Shown: positions 26,045-35,182, counted from the stretch's first letter. The stretch is DNA of 64,000 bases from Novosphingobium cyanobacteriorum (GCF_029436685.1 NZ_JAROCY010000015.1:1-64000), one strand, 5' to 3'. Notes: generated by a model from the letters alone, not told the origin. Program-made: numbers and translations.

Positions 26045-27190
26045 TTACCCTTCGCCCAGAAGTGACCGAATCCGATCGGCGGTAATACCGTAGTCTTCAA
26101 GTCGATAGCTGTGGGCGCCATGTTTGTCGGCTGGATTAGAGGCCAGCCAGGCCTCCATCGACGTTGCAACCTCGTCGCTGAGGGTCAGCCCGAAATGATC
26201 GTATATCTTTCTGACCGTGCCTATAGGGGCGCGGTGGAAGTCGAGGTGATCGACGTCCAGAATTTGACCGGCCGGCAGCCAGCAACGGGTACGATCCGTC
26301 GCCTCCTTCGCCCGGGACCAATAGGTAAGCTCACGAGGGCCGATGGTATCGATCTGCGGGTCCGCGTAGAACATCTGGCGCCCACCCGCCAGGACGCTAC
26401 CCAGCGAACCGAGCGATTTGACCGGATCACGATGCGTGATGACCACGCGGGCATCCGGAAATGCCTCGAACAATTCATCGAGGTGCCCAAAATGGCCGGG
26501 ATTCTTCAGCAACCAGGTCCGATTGTCATGCAGCCCGATCAGGCGAATGGTGTCTGCCAGTCGTCGATACAGCGGCGTCTCGTCCTGCGCCTGGAACCAT
26601 GCGTCGTAGTCCGGCAACATATAGATTGAGGGGAACCGGTTGGCGATGAAGTCGAGCCGCAGGATCTCTAGGCATTCGTCAACTTCGTCCGCCACGATCT
26701 CGTGAGAGATCCTGAGCTGGGGGATCAGCTCGAACAGCTTTTCAAGTGCGGCGACCGCATTGCGATAACCTTGCTGTTGGGGCCATTCTGTCCGCTGGGG
26801 GCGCGGCATGGGCCATGATGTCAGCCAGTGTTCTAGCCCCTGGAACTGCGGATCGACCGACAGCAGCTTGTGCAAAGCGGTTGTGCCCGTGCGCGGAATG
26901 CCGCAGATGATCAAAGGGCGGTCAATCTTCCGCTCCTGCCAGCCGGGGTTCTTTTTCCACTCGTTCTCGCGGACCAAGCGCCCGACCAGTGCCACGACGA
27001 GATCCTCGCGAAGGGATGCCCGGCCAACGTCGGACAGCAGGGGCGAGGTCAGATGAGCGGCAACCATAGCCAAAGGCATGCGGAAATCGTCCGGGCCAAA
27101 GTCAACAAGGCCGGTGCGGCGTGATGCCTCCTCGCACAGGCCTGCAGCGATGGCTTCGGCGGCATGATCCTGGGCTTGCACGGTTGTCAC
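26045..27190 (-). CDS. Sulfotransferase family protein (PAPS-dependent)
   Basis: This 381-residue sulfotransferase (PF13469 type) has the 5'-phosphosulfate loop GIPRTGTTALHKLL near one third of the chain and the 3'-phosphate motif VVITHRDPVKSLGS. A GTG start at 27190 overlaps the stop of the DUF1214 gene (GTGA), indicating coupling; a second GTG lies one codon upstream. It would sulfonate a hydroxyl on a lipophilic acceptor. Such genes recur beside DUF1214 genes in sphingomonads and mycobacteria. Its part in catabolism (detoxification or shunt) is unclear. Confidence 0.88.
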   Translation of the reverse strand: MTTVQAQDHAAEAIAAGLCEEASRRTGLVDFGPDDFRMPLAMVAAHLTSPLLSDVGRASLREDLVVALVGRLVRENEWKKNPGWQERKIDRPLIICGIPRTGTTALHKLLSVDPQFQGLEHWLTSWPMPRPQRTEWPQQQGYRNAVAALEKLFELIPQLRISHEIVADEVDECLEILRLDFIANRFPSIYMLPDYDAWFQAQDETPLYRRLADTIRLIGLHDNRTWLLKNPGHFGHLDELFEAFPDARVVITHRDPVKSLGSLGSVLAGGRQMFYADPQIDTIGPRELTYWSRAKEATDRTRCWLPAGQILDVDHLDFHRAPIGTVRKIYDHFGLTLSDEVATSMEAWLASNPADKHGAHSYRLEDYGITADRIRSLLGEG

Positions 27191-28356
27191 CACTTGATCC
27201 TCATTTGCAAGGCCCGGGCGCGGGCACGGATCCGGGCGTCGCGTTCCTGGGCATCGATCACCGGCGTTTCGGAGGGAAGATGATCGCGCACCTCGGCCAG
27301 CTTGACCTTCCGGATGCTGGGCACCGGATTGGTCGAGCACTTGTACCAGCGACCGACAAGAGTGCCCTGTAATCTGCCAACGGTATCCAGCCAGTTGGGA
27401 ATGCCAGGGTCTTCGACCGATATGACCGCACGGAACTTTCCGTCGCTGTCCAGTTCGGCCTGATGACCATTCAGATGGCTCTGCCGCCACATGTATTCCA
27501 GTGTGTTCCAGATTTCGTCGTTCAACTGGACGTTCCAGTAGGGTGCGACTTCAGGCACTTCCGTTTCAAGGATCAGCGCCTCGCCCGGCTCAAGCTGGAA
27601 CATGCCCCACCAGTACTGCTGGACCCTGATCCCGCCCAGTTCAGTGAAGCCATGATGCTCGATCCGGTTGATGATGCCTTTGTCGCGAATCTGATCCTGA
27701 TAGCGCAGCCATTGGCGGGAATGACGTTCGGCGTATTCGGCCAATCCAGTCAACCGTGCCTCCACCTCGCTACAGGACGGTCGTGGTTTCAAGGCAGGCA
27801 CGTCCAGTCGTTCGATCGCGAGGCGCGGGTCGCGTTCGTTGGCCCAGTCATACGCCCGCCGCCTGATCAGAAAGCCATTGGTTTCGGGAGGCATGTGCAG
27901 CCACTGCCCATCATAGCCGACGGGCCGTTCCGCGCTGAAGATGCAATCGAAGGTGCCGTCCTCGGCAAACGTCAAGTGCTCGTCGAGATCGTATTCCGCC
28001 GTTTGCCCACCCGGTGTCTCGGTCGTGCCGATCACGTTGCGCCCGAGAGTCGCGGTGAGCAGGCGGATGGTCCCCCGTTCGCCCGAAAGCCTGTAGACGC
28101 CGTTTCCATCCACCTCCGTGCGGACATAGGTGTCATCCGGGTTGGGCTGCAGCCGCAAGATGTTGTTGTAGTTGGGCGTGAAATCCGGGTGTTCTGCGTT
28201 GGCGCCCTGATAGAGGAAATAGCCTTGAACCAGATTCATGAAGAACTGGTCGTGCAGGTCTGCACGCAGTTGCGGATCGGTCGGGTTCCAGGTCGTCGAT
28301 TCAAGCGCGGCACCCTTGCCGATCGCATCGAGATAGGACTGCAGTGTGTTGCTCAT
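27187..28356 (-). CDS. DUF1214 domain-containing protein
   Basis: This 389-residue protein has a C-terminal DUF1214 domain with VPEVAPYWNVQLNDEIW and WRQSHLNGHQAELDSDGKF. No signal peptide is evident. The function of the family is not established; it is repeatedly linked to sulfotransferases and lipophilic-compound metabolism. I preferred the ATG at 28356, with GGAG 6 bp upstream, over one 4 codons earlier. It is translationally coupled to the sulfotransferase by a 4-bp overlap. Confidence 0.85.
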   Translation of the reverse strand: MSNTLQSYLDAIGKGAALESTTWNPTDPQLRADLHDQFFMNLVQGYFLYQGANAEHPDFTPNYNNILRLQPNPDDTYVRTEVDGNGVYRLSGERGTIRLLTATLGRNVIGTTETPGGQTAEYDLDEHLTFAEDGTFDCIFSAERPVGYDGQWLHMPPETNGFLIRRRAYDWANERDPRLAIERLDVPALKPRPSCSEVEARLTGLAEYAERHSRQWLRYQDQIRDKGIINRIEHHGFTELGGIRVQQYWWGMFQLEPGEALILETEVPEVAPYWNVQLNDEIWNTLEYMWRQSHLNGHQAELDSDGKFRAVISVEDPGIPNWLDTVGRLQGTLVGRWYKCSTNPVPSIRKVKLAEVRDHLPSETPVIDAQERDARIRARARALQMRIKW

Positions 28357-28431
28357 CTCACTCTCCAATTTCGCAGTCTAATTGTCTCGCAGGGATCACG
28401 CGGCATCCTGCGCTGTATGTTGTGCCGCCGG

Positions 28432-29247
28432 TCACGCTCCTGTGAAGTTCGGTGGGCGCTTTTCCAGAAATGCATCGACCGCTTCGGCATGATCCTGTGT
28501 TTCGTGGGCGATCGCCTGAAACGCAGCAGACAGTTCAAGCACGTCCGATAGCCGCTGATTCTGTGCTTCGCGGAGCAGGCGCTTGGTCATGCGCAACGCG
28601 CGGGCCGGATTGGCTGCAATCTTTTCGCCCAGTGCAACGGCTTCGTCGATCAGCGTCCCGGCCGGCACAACCCGGGAGACCAGACCCATGGCGACCGCTT
28701 CTTCCGGGCCGAACGATTCGCCGGTGAAGAACAATTCAGCTGCCTTGGCATAGCCTACTGCGCGTGACAGCGCCCACGCCCCTCCGTCGCCTGGGACGAT
28801 CCCGACTTTGATGAAACTGGCCGCGAACCGTGCCGTGTCGGCAGCGATGCGCATGTCGCAAAGAGCGGCAAGGTCCAGTCCGAGCCCGATAGCGTGGCCA
28901 TTGACTGCGGCGATCAGCGGCACTTCACAATCATACAGCGCTCTGGCCACCTTGTGCACGCCGCGGCGATAATTGGAGCGGGTATCGTCGGGGGTCGCGA
29001 GCCGCCCGATGCCGACGCGCTGTTTCATCGCTTTCAGGTTTCCACCTGCGCTGAACGCGCGGCCGCTGCCAGTGATGACGATGGCGCTGACACTGGTGTC
29101 GCGTTCTAGTGCAGTGAGTGCATCTACAATCGAAAAGCAGTCCTCGTGCGAGGCAAGCGCATTAAGGCTGTCCGGACGGTTGAAGGTCAAAATGGCAACC
29201 TTGCCGCGGCGTTCGACTTTGGCGAAATCTTCCATTGCGAAAATCAT
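28432..29247 (-). CDS. Enoyl-CoA hydratase/isomerase (crotonase) family protein
   Basis: This 271-residue crotonase-fold protein has the oxyanion loop GSGRAFSAGGNL and GIVPGDGGAWALSRAVG. The first catalytic Glu of rat crotonase is Asp here and the second is Phe, so isomerase or another crotonase chemistry is as likely as hydration. Two starts, 29247 and 29235 (MEDFAKVERR), are possible. It is divergent from the IclR regulator and may be its direct target. Confidence 0.87.
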   Translation of the reverse strand: MIFAMEDFAKVERRGKVAILTFNRPDSLNALASHEDCFSIVDALTALERDTSVSAIVITGSGRAFSAGGNLKAMKQRVGIGRLATPDDTRSNYRRGVHKVARALYDCEVPLIAAVNGHAIGLGLDLAALCDMRIAADTARFAASFIKVGIVPGDGGAWALSRAVGYAKAAELFFTGESFGPEEAVAMGLVSRVVPAGTLIDEAVALGEKIAANPARALRMTKRLLREAQNQRLSDVLELSAAFQAIAHETQDHAEAVDAFLEKRPPNFTGA

Positions 29248-29389
29248 GTCCTGAATGGGGGGAAGGGGACGCAGAGTGGCCTGACGATCGTATCATTAAG
29301 GCAACTTGCGGACGCGTCATGCCCGCAGCACGGCGGCGGTGCCAATTATCACAATGACAATGGAAAGAGCGCGCCCTCCGATAGATTGC

Positions 29390-29417
29390 TTGACCCCCTC
29401 CGAACAAGTGTTAGGGT
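29390..29417 (+). promoter_or_regulatory. Putative sigma70-type promoter of the IclR gene
   Basis: TTGACC at 29390-29395 and TAGGGT at 29412-29417 are separated by 16 bp and lie just upstream of the ribosome site GGGAG of the regulator. The -10 match is weak. The surrounding 190-bp divergent region (29248-29438) also serves the leftward crotonase gene. Confidence 0.4.
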
Positions 29418-29438
29418 CGGCTGCAAGGGAGAAGAAGG

Positions 29439-30272
29439 ATGCAGCTGACCAGGTTGTCACGAGCTCTGGGTGAAGTTCGCGTCGCGGGATGCGAGGATGA
29501 GGAAACCGACCGCGTAGTGAAGTCTGCAGGCCGTGTGCTCCGCATCCTCGAGCTCTTCGACGTACTGAAACGTGAAGCGCTTGTGTCGGAAGTATCTGAA
29601 CTTCTTGAATTTCCACAATCCAGCACCTCACTTTTGCTGCGCAGCATGGTGATCCTGGGCTACCTGTACTACAACCCCGATACTCGGGCGTTTGGGCCGA
29701 CGACGCGTGTTGCCTTGCTGGGGAGCTGGATCAACGGCCCGATGATCAGCGACGGCACTCTGAGTCGGCTGATCGATGCGGTTAACAGGCGTACTGGTCA
29801 GGCTGTTGTGCTCGCCGTGCGAAACAGAATCTGGTCGGAATACATCCATGTCGCCCAGGCGACCGACCCGCTTCGACTGTTTGTGGTCAAGGGGTCGCGC
29901 CGGCCGCTGGTGTCTTCGGGCACAGGCATTTCGCTGCTAACAGATCTGCCTGATAGCGACATCAAGCGTATAGCGCTTCACCACAATGCAGAATCAAAGG
30001 ACAATGTTTGCCTCGCAAGCGTACTGGAGTGGGTCAATATCGCCCGGGAACGCGGCTGGGCGGCAAGCTATGATCTGGTTACGCCTGGTGGCGGCATGAT
30101 TGCGATGCGGCTTCCCCAGTTCGACAACGAGGAGCGCATCGCTCTTGGCATTGCGGGATTGACCAATGTCCTGCGCGACAATGAGGCCAACTTCGTCGCG
30201 ATCATGCAGGAAGAGATTGCGATCAACTTCAACGAAGCGCGGGTGCCTGCACCGGAACTCATCCGGGCATAG
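29439..30272 (+). CDS. IclR-family transcriptional regulator
   Basis: This 277-residue IclR regulator has an N-terminal winged helix (about 25-85: KSAGRVLRILELFDVLKR, SEVSELLEFPQSSTSLLLRS) and a C-terminal effector domain of the GAF-like IclR type. GGGAG lies 7 bp before the ATG. It sits centrally in the catabolic cluster, divergent from a crotonase gene and upstream of the third dehydrogenase pair. Local control of both sides in response to an acid or CoA intermediate is a reasonable inference. Confidence 0.9.
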   Translation: MQLTRLSRALGEVRVAGCEDEETDRVVKSAGRVLRILELFDVLKREALVSEVSELLEFPQSSTSLLLRSMVILGYLYYNPDTRAFGPTTRVALLGSWINGPMISDGTLSRLIDAVNRRTGQAVVLAVRNRIWSEYIHVAQATDPLRLFVVKGSRRPLVSSGTGISLLTDLPDSDIKRIALHHNAESKDNVCLASVLEWVNIARERGWAASYDLVTPGGGMIAMRLPQFDNEERIALGIAGLTNVLRDNEANFVAIMQEEIAINFNEARVPAPELIRA

Positions 30273-30302
30273 GCAACCATCACCGCAAAGAAGAATAAGC
30301 CG

Positions 30303-30341
30303 ATCGGGCGGTGGATGCACAACGTGCTTCTGCCGCCCGAT
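30303..30341. repeat. Nested inverted repeat between IclR gene and ACAD pair 3
   Basis: A perfect 9-bp inverted repeat (ATCGGGCGG at 30303-30311, CCGCCCGAT at 30333-30341) encloses a smaller stem GCAC-AAC-GTGC at 30317-30327. It starts 31 bp after the IclR stop. No T-run follows, so it may be a factor-dependent terminator, an mRNA-stabilising structure or an operator for the dehydrogenase operon 170 bp downstream. Confidence 0.5.
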
Positions 30342-30511
30342 GGCGTTGAATGGCAAGCGGCACTGGGTTCGCCGCCAAGGTCAATCACTCCGATGATTTC
30401 TGGAGCCAGTCACGCCCTCGAGGTGGTGCACCAACCGGTGTTTTGTTAGCTGCCGTTTAGCAGGTTGGGCGCGTCCGCCCGGTAGCAGGTGCTCCCATCC
30501 AGAGGTGCGAT

Positions 30512-31711
30512 TTGAATCTCCGGTTCGACGAACGTGACGAGGCATTCCGTCAGATGGTGCGCAGCCGGATCGCACAGATCCTGCCGTGGGACATCAGCGA
30601 CCGCCACCGTCGTCTTCTTGCCAACACCTCGCATCTGCATGACCAGCGCCGCTGGTTCGCGATCCTCGATGCGGAAGGCTGGTCGGTCCCGGCTTGGCCC
30701 GTCGAGCATGGTGGTACCGGGTGGACGGCGTTGCAGCGCTTCATCTTCGAAGATGAAATGTACGCTGCTGACGCGCCCGAATTTCACTGGATCGGGTCTC
30801 ATATGGTTGGCCCGGTGCTTTATACCTTCGGATCCAAGGCGCAGTGCGATCGTTTCCTGCAGCCAATCCGCGATGGACGAGAAATCTGGGCGCAGGGATT
30901 TTCCGAACCCAATGCAGGTTCGGACCTAGCCTCCCTTCGCACCCAGGCGCGCCGCGAGGACGATGTGTACATCGTCAATGGGTCGAAGATCTGGACGAGC
31001 GGCGCGTTCGAGGCTGACTGGCTGTTCTGCCTCGTCAAGACCGACACGCAAGGCAAACCGCAACGCAGCGTTTCGTGCCTGTTGATCGATCTTCGATCGC
31101 CCGGGATCACGATCCGCCAGATCCGCCAAATCAACAATGAGGCGCATTTGTGCGAAGTCTTTTTCGACGATGTGCGCGTGCCGGCCGAAAACCTCGTGGG
31201 CGAGGAAGGCTTGGGCTGGACCTATGCCAAGTTCCTGCTCGATCACGAACGAACCACCAGCTCGTTCATTTTCTGGATCAAACGCGAACTGACCCGAACG
31301 CGCGAGTTGGGCCGCACGGTCGTGCGCAATGGACGGCAGCTGATCCACGACCCAATTTGGTCTGGCCGACTTGCCGTGCTGGCCGCTGAAATCGAAGCGC
31401 ACGAATGGTCCGTGTTGCGAGTCCTGTCGGAAGAATCGTCCGGATTTCCAATCACTGCCGCTGCTTCGGTGCTGAAGGTAAAGGGTTCGGAAATACAGCA
31501 GTCCATCACCGCGCTTCAGGTGGATGCTCTGGGCGAACAGTCTCTTCGCGATTATGGCGCGGAATCTCTCGATGCATCGACTGACCCGATCTGGCCCGAT
31601 CTTTACCAGGGGCGGACGAGCCGTGCGCTCATCACGCGCGCAGCAACGATTTTTGGTGGCGCGCAGCAAATCCAGAAGAACCTGCTCGCAAAGCTCGCGC
31701 TAGGCCTTTGA
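30512..31711 (+). CDS. Acyl-CoA dehydrogenase, catalytic subunit, pair 3
   Basis: This 399-residue protein has GFSEPNAGSDLAS and IFGGAQQIQKNLLAKLALG. The MCAD base position is Gly, while Glu246 in DHERTT lies at the helix-G catalytic site, the same residue number as in pairs 1 and 2. It begins with TTG (AGAGGTG 5 bp upstream), giving MNLRFDERDEAFR, which matches its homologues. The small subunit follows after 9 bp. It is probably part of a heterotetramer acting on a bulky acyl-CoA. Confidence 0.91.
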   Translation: MNLRFDERDEAFRQMVRSRIAQILPWDISDRHRRLLANTSHLHDQRRWFAILDAEGWSVPAWPVEHGGTGWTALQRFIFEDEMYAADAPEFHWIGSHMVGPVLYTFGSKAQCDRFLQPIRDGREIWAQGFSEPNAGSDLASLRTQARREDDVYIVNGSKIWTSGAFEADWLFCLVKTDTQGKPQRSVSCLLIDLRSPGITIRQIRQINNEAHLCEVFFDDVRVPAENLVGEEGLGWTYAKFLLDHERTTSSFIFWIKRELTRTRELGRTVVRNGRQLIHDPIWSGRLAVLAAEIEAHEWSVLRVLSEESSGFPITAAASVLKVKGSEIQQSITALQVDALGEQSLRDYGAESLDASTDPIWPDLYQGRTSRALITRAATIFGGAQQIQKNLLAKLALGL

Positions 31712-31720
31712 GAAGACAGC

Positions 31721-32833
31721 ATGGATTTTGAACTCAGCGAAATGCAGCAAATGGTCGTCGATAGCGCCGAGCGGCTCGTCACGGCTGAAACGGGGCTCGA
31801 TCAGTGGCATGCACGTCGCAAGCTTACGGACGGTGTCGACCCGAAGTTGTGGGTCAAGATGGCTGAGCTGGGCTGGATGGCGCTGGTAATACCGGAAGAC
31901 GCTGGCGGGTTGGGCTGTCCGATGGAAGACCTTGCTCTGCTGATGATCGAGCTGGGCAGAGGGCTGGTGACGGAGCCGCTGATCAGCACGTCGGTTCTGG
32001 CAGCACACGTGCTTGATCGTGCCCTTGTTTCTGAAAGGCGCGCGCACTGGCTGGGCAGGATTGCCACTGGCGAGGTTCGTATCGCCTTGGCCCACGAAGA
32101 GCCCCATACCAACGGGACCATTGGTGTCAGCGCGCGGCGCATTGAAGATGGCTATATGCTGGATGGCCAGAAGGCCGTTGCTTTCGATGCTCCTTCGGCG
32201 GGGTATCTGCTCGTCACCTCGGAGTTGGAGGGCACCTCTGCCCTGTTCCTGGTTGCGCGCGAGTCCACAGGGATTGCCACCAATTCCTATGCCTTGATCG
32301 ATGGTAGCCGGGCGGCTGACTTGACCTTTGCGTCCGCCCATGTGCCGTCAGATGGACTGATTGCCTCGGGCGCAGCAGCAGATCGCATCCTGAACGAGGC
32401 GCTTGACCGGGCGCGCGTTGCCCTGATCGCCCAAGCGGTGGGAGCCATGGAGGTCGCGCTGCGGATCACTGCCGGTTATGCAAAGGAGCGGCAGCAATTC
32501 GGGCAGCCGATCGGCAAGTTCCAGGCAGTGCAGCATATGGCTGCCGACATGTTCGTTGCCGCTTATCAGGCGCGATCCGCGCTCTATGCCGCACTGCGCG
32601 ATATCGATGGCGATGCATCCAAACGGGCGCGGTCCGTGGCTATGGCCAAGGTTGTTGCGGGCATGGCGGGGCAGACTGTATCGCGCAACGGTGTCCAGAT
32701 CCACGGCGGCTATGGTGTGACTGACGAATATGTGATCAGCCATTACTATCGCCGCTTGCTTGTGCTCGAAAAGCAGTATGGCGGGATTGATCTCAATGCC
32801 GCCAAACTTGCCCTATGCGAAGCCGAAGCATGA
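31721..32833 (+). CDS. Acyl-CoA dehydrogenase, small (non-catalytic) subunit, pair 3
   Basis: This 370-residue partner of the preceding gene has RQQFGQPIGKFQAVQH and the FAD motif QIHGGYGVTDEY. The helix-G site reads ALDRARVAL, with no Glu. It resembles the small subunit of pair 2 closely, including ITAGYAKERQQFG versus the equivalent segment, so the two probably arose by duplication. The CoA-transferase gene follows after 46 bp in the same direction. Confidence 0.92.
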   Translation: MDFELSEMQQMVVDSAERLVTAETGLDQWHARRKLTDGVDPKLWVKMAELGWMALVIPEDAGGLGCPMEDLALLMIELGRGLVTEPLISTSVLAAHVLDRALVSERRAHWLGRIATGEVRIALAHEEPHTNGTIGVSARRIEDGYMLDGQKAVAFDAPSAGYLLVTSELEGTSALFLVARESTGIATNSYALIDGSRAADLTFASAHVPSDGLIASGAAADRILNEALDRARVALIAQAVGAMEVALRITAGYAKERQQFGQPIGKFQAVQHMAADMFVAAYQARSALYAALRDIDGDASKRARSVAMAKVVAGMAGQTVSRNGVQIHGGYGVTDEYVISHYYRRLLVLEKQYGGIDLNAAKLALCEAEA

Positions 32834-32879
32834 TCCGGCCCAGCTATTTGCCCACCCAGATTGAACAGGGAGACAAGGG

Positions 32880-34115
32880 ATGACGCGACCAGTGTCGACC
32901 GGGCCGTTGGCCGGCCTCAAGGTCATCGACATGACACGGGTGATCGCCGGGCCGTTGGGTGGTCAGATATTGGGCGATCTCGGCGCGGATGTGATCAAGA
33001 TCGAGCGTCGCGGGGAGGGTGATGATTGCCGCCGCGTTGGCCCGCCCTGGCTGCGCGAACCGGATGAGAACTCACTTGGAGAATCGACCTACTTTGTCGC
33101 GGCCAATCGCAACAAGCGATCATTGTCCGTCGATTTTGCCAAGGAGCAAGGCCAGGAACTGATCCGTAGAGTGGCAGGTGAATCTGACATCCTGATTGAA
33201 AACTATCGGACGGGCACGCTGGACCGTTATGGTCTTGGCTACAAGCAGATGCGTGAAATCAACCCCGGCCTCATCTATTGCTCGATTACCGGTTTCGGCC
33301 AGAGTGGACCCTACAGCGGTAGGTCAGGGTATGACTTCCTGATTCAGGGGATGGCTGGCCTGATGAGCGTGACTGGCTACCCGGACGGAGAACCAGGAGC
33401 TGGGCCGTTGCGCGTGGGCATACCGGTAGCCGATACCCTGGCCGGGATGAATGCCGTAATCGGCGTGTTGGCAGCGCTGGAGCATCGCCGCAATACTGGA
33501 GAAGGGCAGCACATCGACATCTCCCTGTTCGATTCCCAGGCCGCCGCATTGCTGAATTCGGCATCCGCTTGGATGAACGCAGGCACGAAGCTTGGCCGCA
33601 CGGGCAATGACCACCCCAGCGCGGCGCCGTATGGCGTTTACGAAGTGGACGACGGCCACATCATCGTTGCCACCTTCAACGACCGTGAATTCGACCGCTT
33701 GGCCAGGATTCTGGATCATCCCGAGTGGATTACCGATCCTCGCTTTGCGCGCAACGGGGATCGCGTGCGCAATCGACCAGCGCTCAAGGCCGCAGTCACA
33801 GAGGCGCTCAAGGGCAAGACCCGAGGTGAATGGGTCAGAATACTGAACGAAGCCACGGTTTCGGCGGGGCCGATCAATGACATCGAGGACATCGAACGCG
33901 ACGAGCATGCTGTTGCCCGCAAAATGTTCTTTTCGATGCAGTCGGCTGAATTTGGTGAGATGAGGATGATTGCTTCACCCTATCGGATGTCCGCGTCTCC
34001 GCCGGACTATCGCATTTCGCCACCGAGCATTGGCGAGCACAACGATGAAATTCTGGCTGAAGCAGGGTTCACACCAGAAGAATGCGCGGCACTGCGCGCG
34101 AACGCCGTCATCTGA
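32880..34115 (+). CDS. CaiB/BaiF-type (family III) CoA-transferase
   Basis: This 411-residue family III CoA-transferase has the N-terminal Rossmann-like part (LKVIDMTRVIAGPLGGQILG), the catalytic Asp probably Asp185 in GIPVADTLAGM, and ASPYRMSASPP near the C-terminus. It would move CoA between a product and an incoming acid, saving ATP. GGGAGACAAGGG precedes the ATG. It is the last gene of the pair-3 operon and one of two CoA-loading functions in the cluster. Confidence 0.92.
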   Translation: MTRPVSTGPLAGLKVIDMTRVIAGPLGGQILGDLGADVIKIERRGEGDDCRRVGPPWLREPDENSLGESTYFVAANRNKRSLSVDFAKEQGQELIRRVAGESDILIENYRTGTLDRYGLGYKQMREINPGLIYCSITGFGQSGPYSGRSGYDFLIQGMAGLMSVTGYPDGEPGAGPLRVGIPVADTLAGMNAVIGVLAALEHRRNTGEGQHIDISLFDSQAAALLNSASAWMNAGTKLGRTGNDHPSAAPYGVYEVDDGHIIVATFNDREFDRLARILDHPEWITDPRFARNGDRVRNRPALKAAVTEALKGKTRGEWVRILNEATVSAGPINDIEDIERDEHAVARKMFFSMQSAEFGEMRMIASPYRMSASPPDYRISPPSIGEHNDEILAEAGFTPEECAALRANAVI

Positions 34116-34124
34116 AATGCAGTC

Positions 34125-34152
34125 GGCGGCCGGAACGGATGTCCCGGTCGCC
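34125..34152. terminator. Candidate bidirectional hairpin between convergent genes
   Basis: GGCGGCCGG and CCGGTCGCC can pair over 9 bp with one mismatch around a 10-nt loop, between the stops of the CoA-transferase and MDR genes. There is no T-run on either side, so intrinsic termination is uncertain. Confidence 0.3.
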
Positions 34153-34171
34153 CACCAGCCTTGGATCAGTT

Positions 34172-35182
34172 CTAGATGGTGATGACGATCTTTCCGCCTC
34201 CGGCATTGGCATCCATTGTTCGCAAGGCAGTCTGTACCTGCTCGATGCCCTGATACACCGTACCAATCGGCACAGCGAGTTTGCCGCTGCCGACAAGTGC
34301 CAGCAATCCGTCGATCGCGCGCCTGAAGATCAAGGGATGGCCCTTCATACCCATTGCGTCCGATCCGGAATACTGCAGTGTCGAAAATATGTGCAGCTTG
34401 GGCTGCTTGTAGAACCATAGAGGCCAGTTGACCGTGACCGGGGTGGGATCGAGATAGCCGAACATCAGCCAATAGGCATTCATCGCACAGGATTGCAGGA
34501 TCTCGTCCGTCATCGTGCCTCCGACGCAGTCATAGACCACGTCAGCACCCTTGCCGCCGGTGAGTGACGCCACACGCTCGGACAGGCTTTCCTCACTTGT
34601 GGCTACCACGGCGTCGGCGCCAAGCGCCAGCAGTCGCTCCAGACCGGCGCTGCTGCGGCTAGTGGCAATCACCTGCGCGCCAATCAACTTGGCCAGAAGA
34701 ACGGCACTGTTGCCGTTGGCGCTGGTGGCCCCGGAAACGAGCACGGTCATACCCGCGCGGAGGCCGGCGGCCTCTACCAGCCCGAGCATCTGCGTGAGAT
34801 GGGTAAAGATGAACGCTGCGCCTTCGGCATCGGACAGGCACGCGGGCGTGTGCACCAGTGCCTCGGCTGTGACGATCGTATGTTCCGCGAAATGCGCGTA
34901 GGTCAGGGGGTGGGGCAGGTTGCTGACCCGGTCACCTGGCTTGAACGCGTTGACACCCTCGCCAACGGCATCGACAATGCCGCAGAATTCGGCACCCACC
35001 CGGCTCGGCAGCACAGGGGTGAAGAAGCCGGCGGTGATCCAGAGGAGATCGGAACGGTTCATTCCGATCGCCTTTGTCTTGACGCGAACTTCACCGGGAC
35101 CGGGCTCGGGTATCGGCAGGTTTTCAAGGACGAGCGAATCCGGGCCGTTCGTTTCGTGAATGCGCCACGTTCTGCTCATCAT
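34172..35182 (-). CDS. Zinc-independent MDR oxidoreductase (quinone oxidoreductase-like)
   Basis: This 336-residue medium-chain reductase has an N-terminal GroES-like domain (PGPGEVRVKTKAIGMNRSD) and a Rossmann domain with VSGATSANGNSAVLLAKL in place of the classic AxxGGVG. The structural-zinc Cys cluster is absent, as in quinone oxidoreductases and enoyl reductases. It would use NADPH to reduce an activated double bond. It starts at ATG 35182 or one codon later. It is divergent from the NTF2-like gene across a spacer rich in dyads. Confidence 0.88.
   Translation of the reverse strand: MMSRTWRIHETNGPDSLVLENLPIPEPGPGEVRVKTKAIGMNRSDLLWITAGFFTPVLPSRVGAEFCGIVDAVGEGVNAFKPGDRVSNLPHPLTYAHFAEHTIVTAEALVHTPACLSDAEGAAFIFTHLTQMLGLVEAAGLRAGMTVLVSGATSANGNSAVLLAKLIGAQVIATSRSSAGLERLLALGADAVVATSEESLSERVASLTGGKGADVVYDCVGGTMTDEILQSCAMNAYWLMFGYLDPTPVTVNWPLWFYKQPKLHIFSTLQYSGSDAMGMKGHPLIFRRAIDGLLALVGSGKLAVPIGTVYQGIEQVQTALRTMDANAGGGKIVITI

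Noticed and set aside
27463..28551. A 362-codon open frame on the plus strand
   Set aside because: It mirrors the DUF1214 gene, has no ribosome site or family motif, and conflicts with the coupled sulfotransferase operon.
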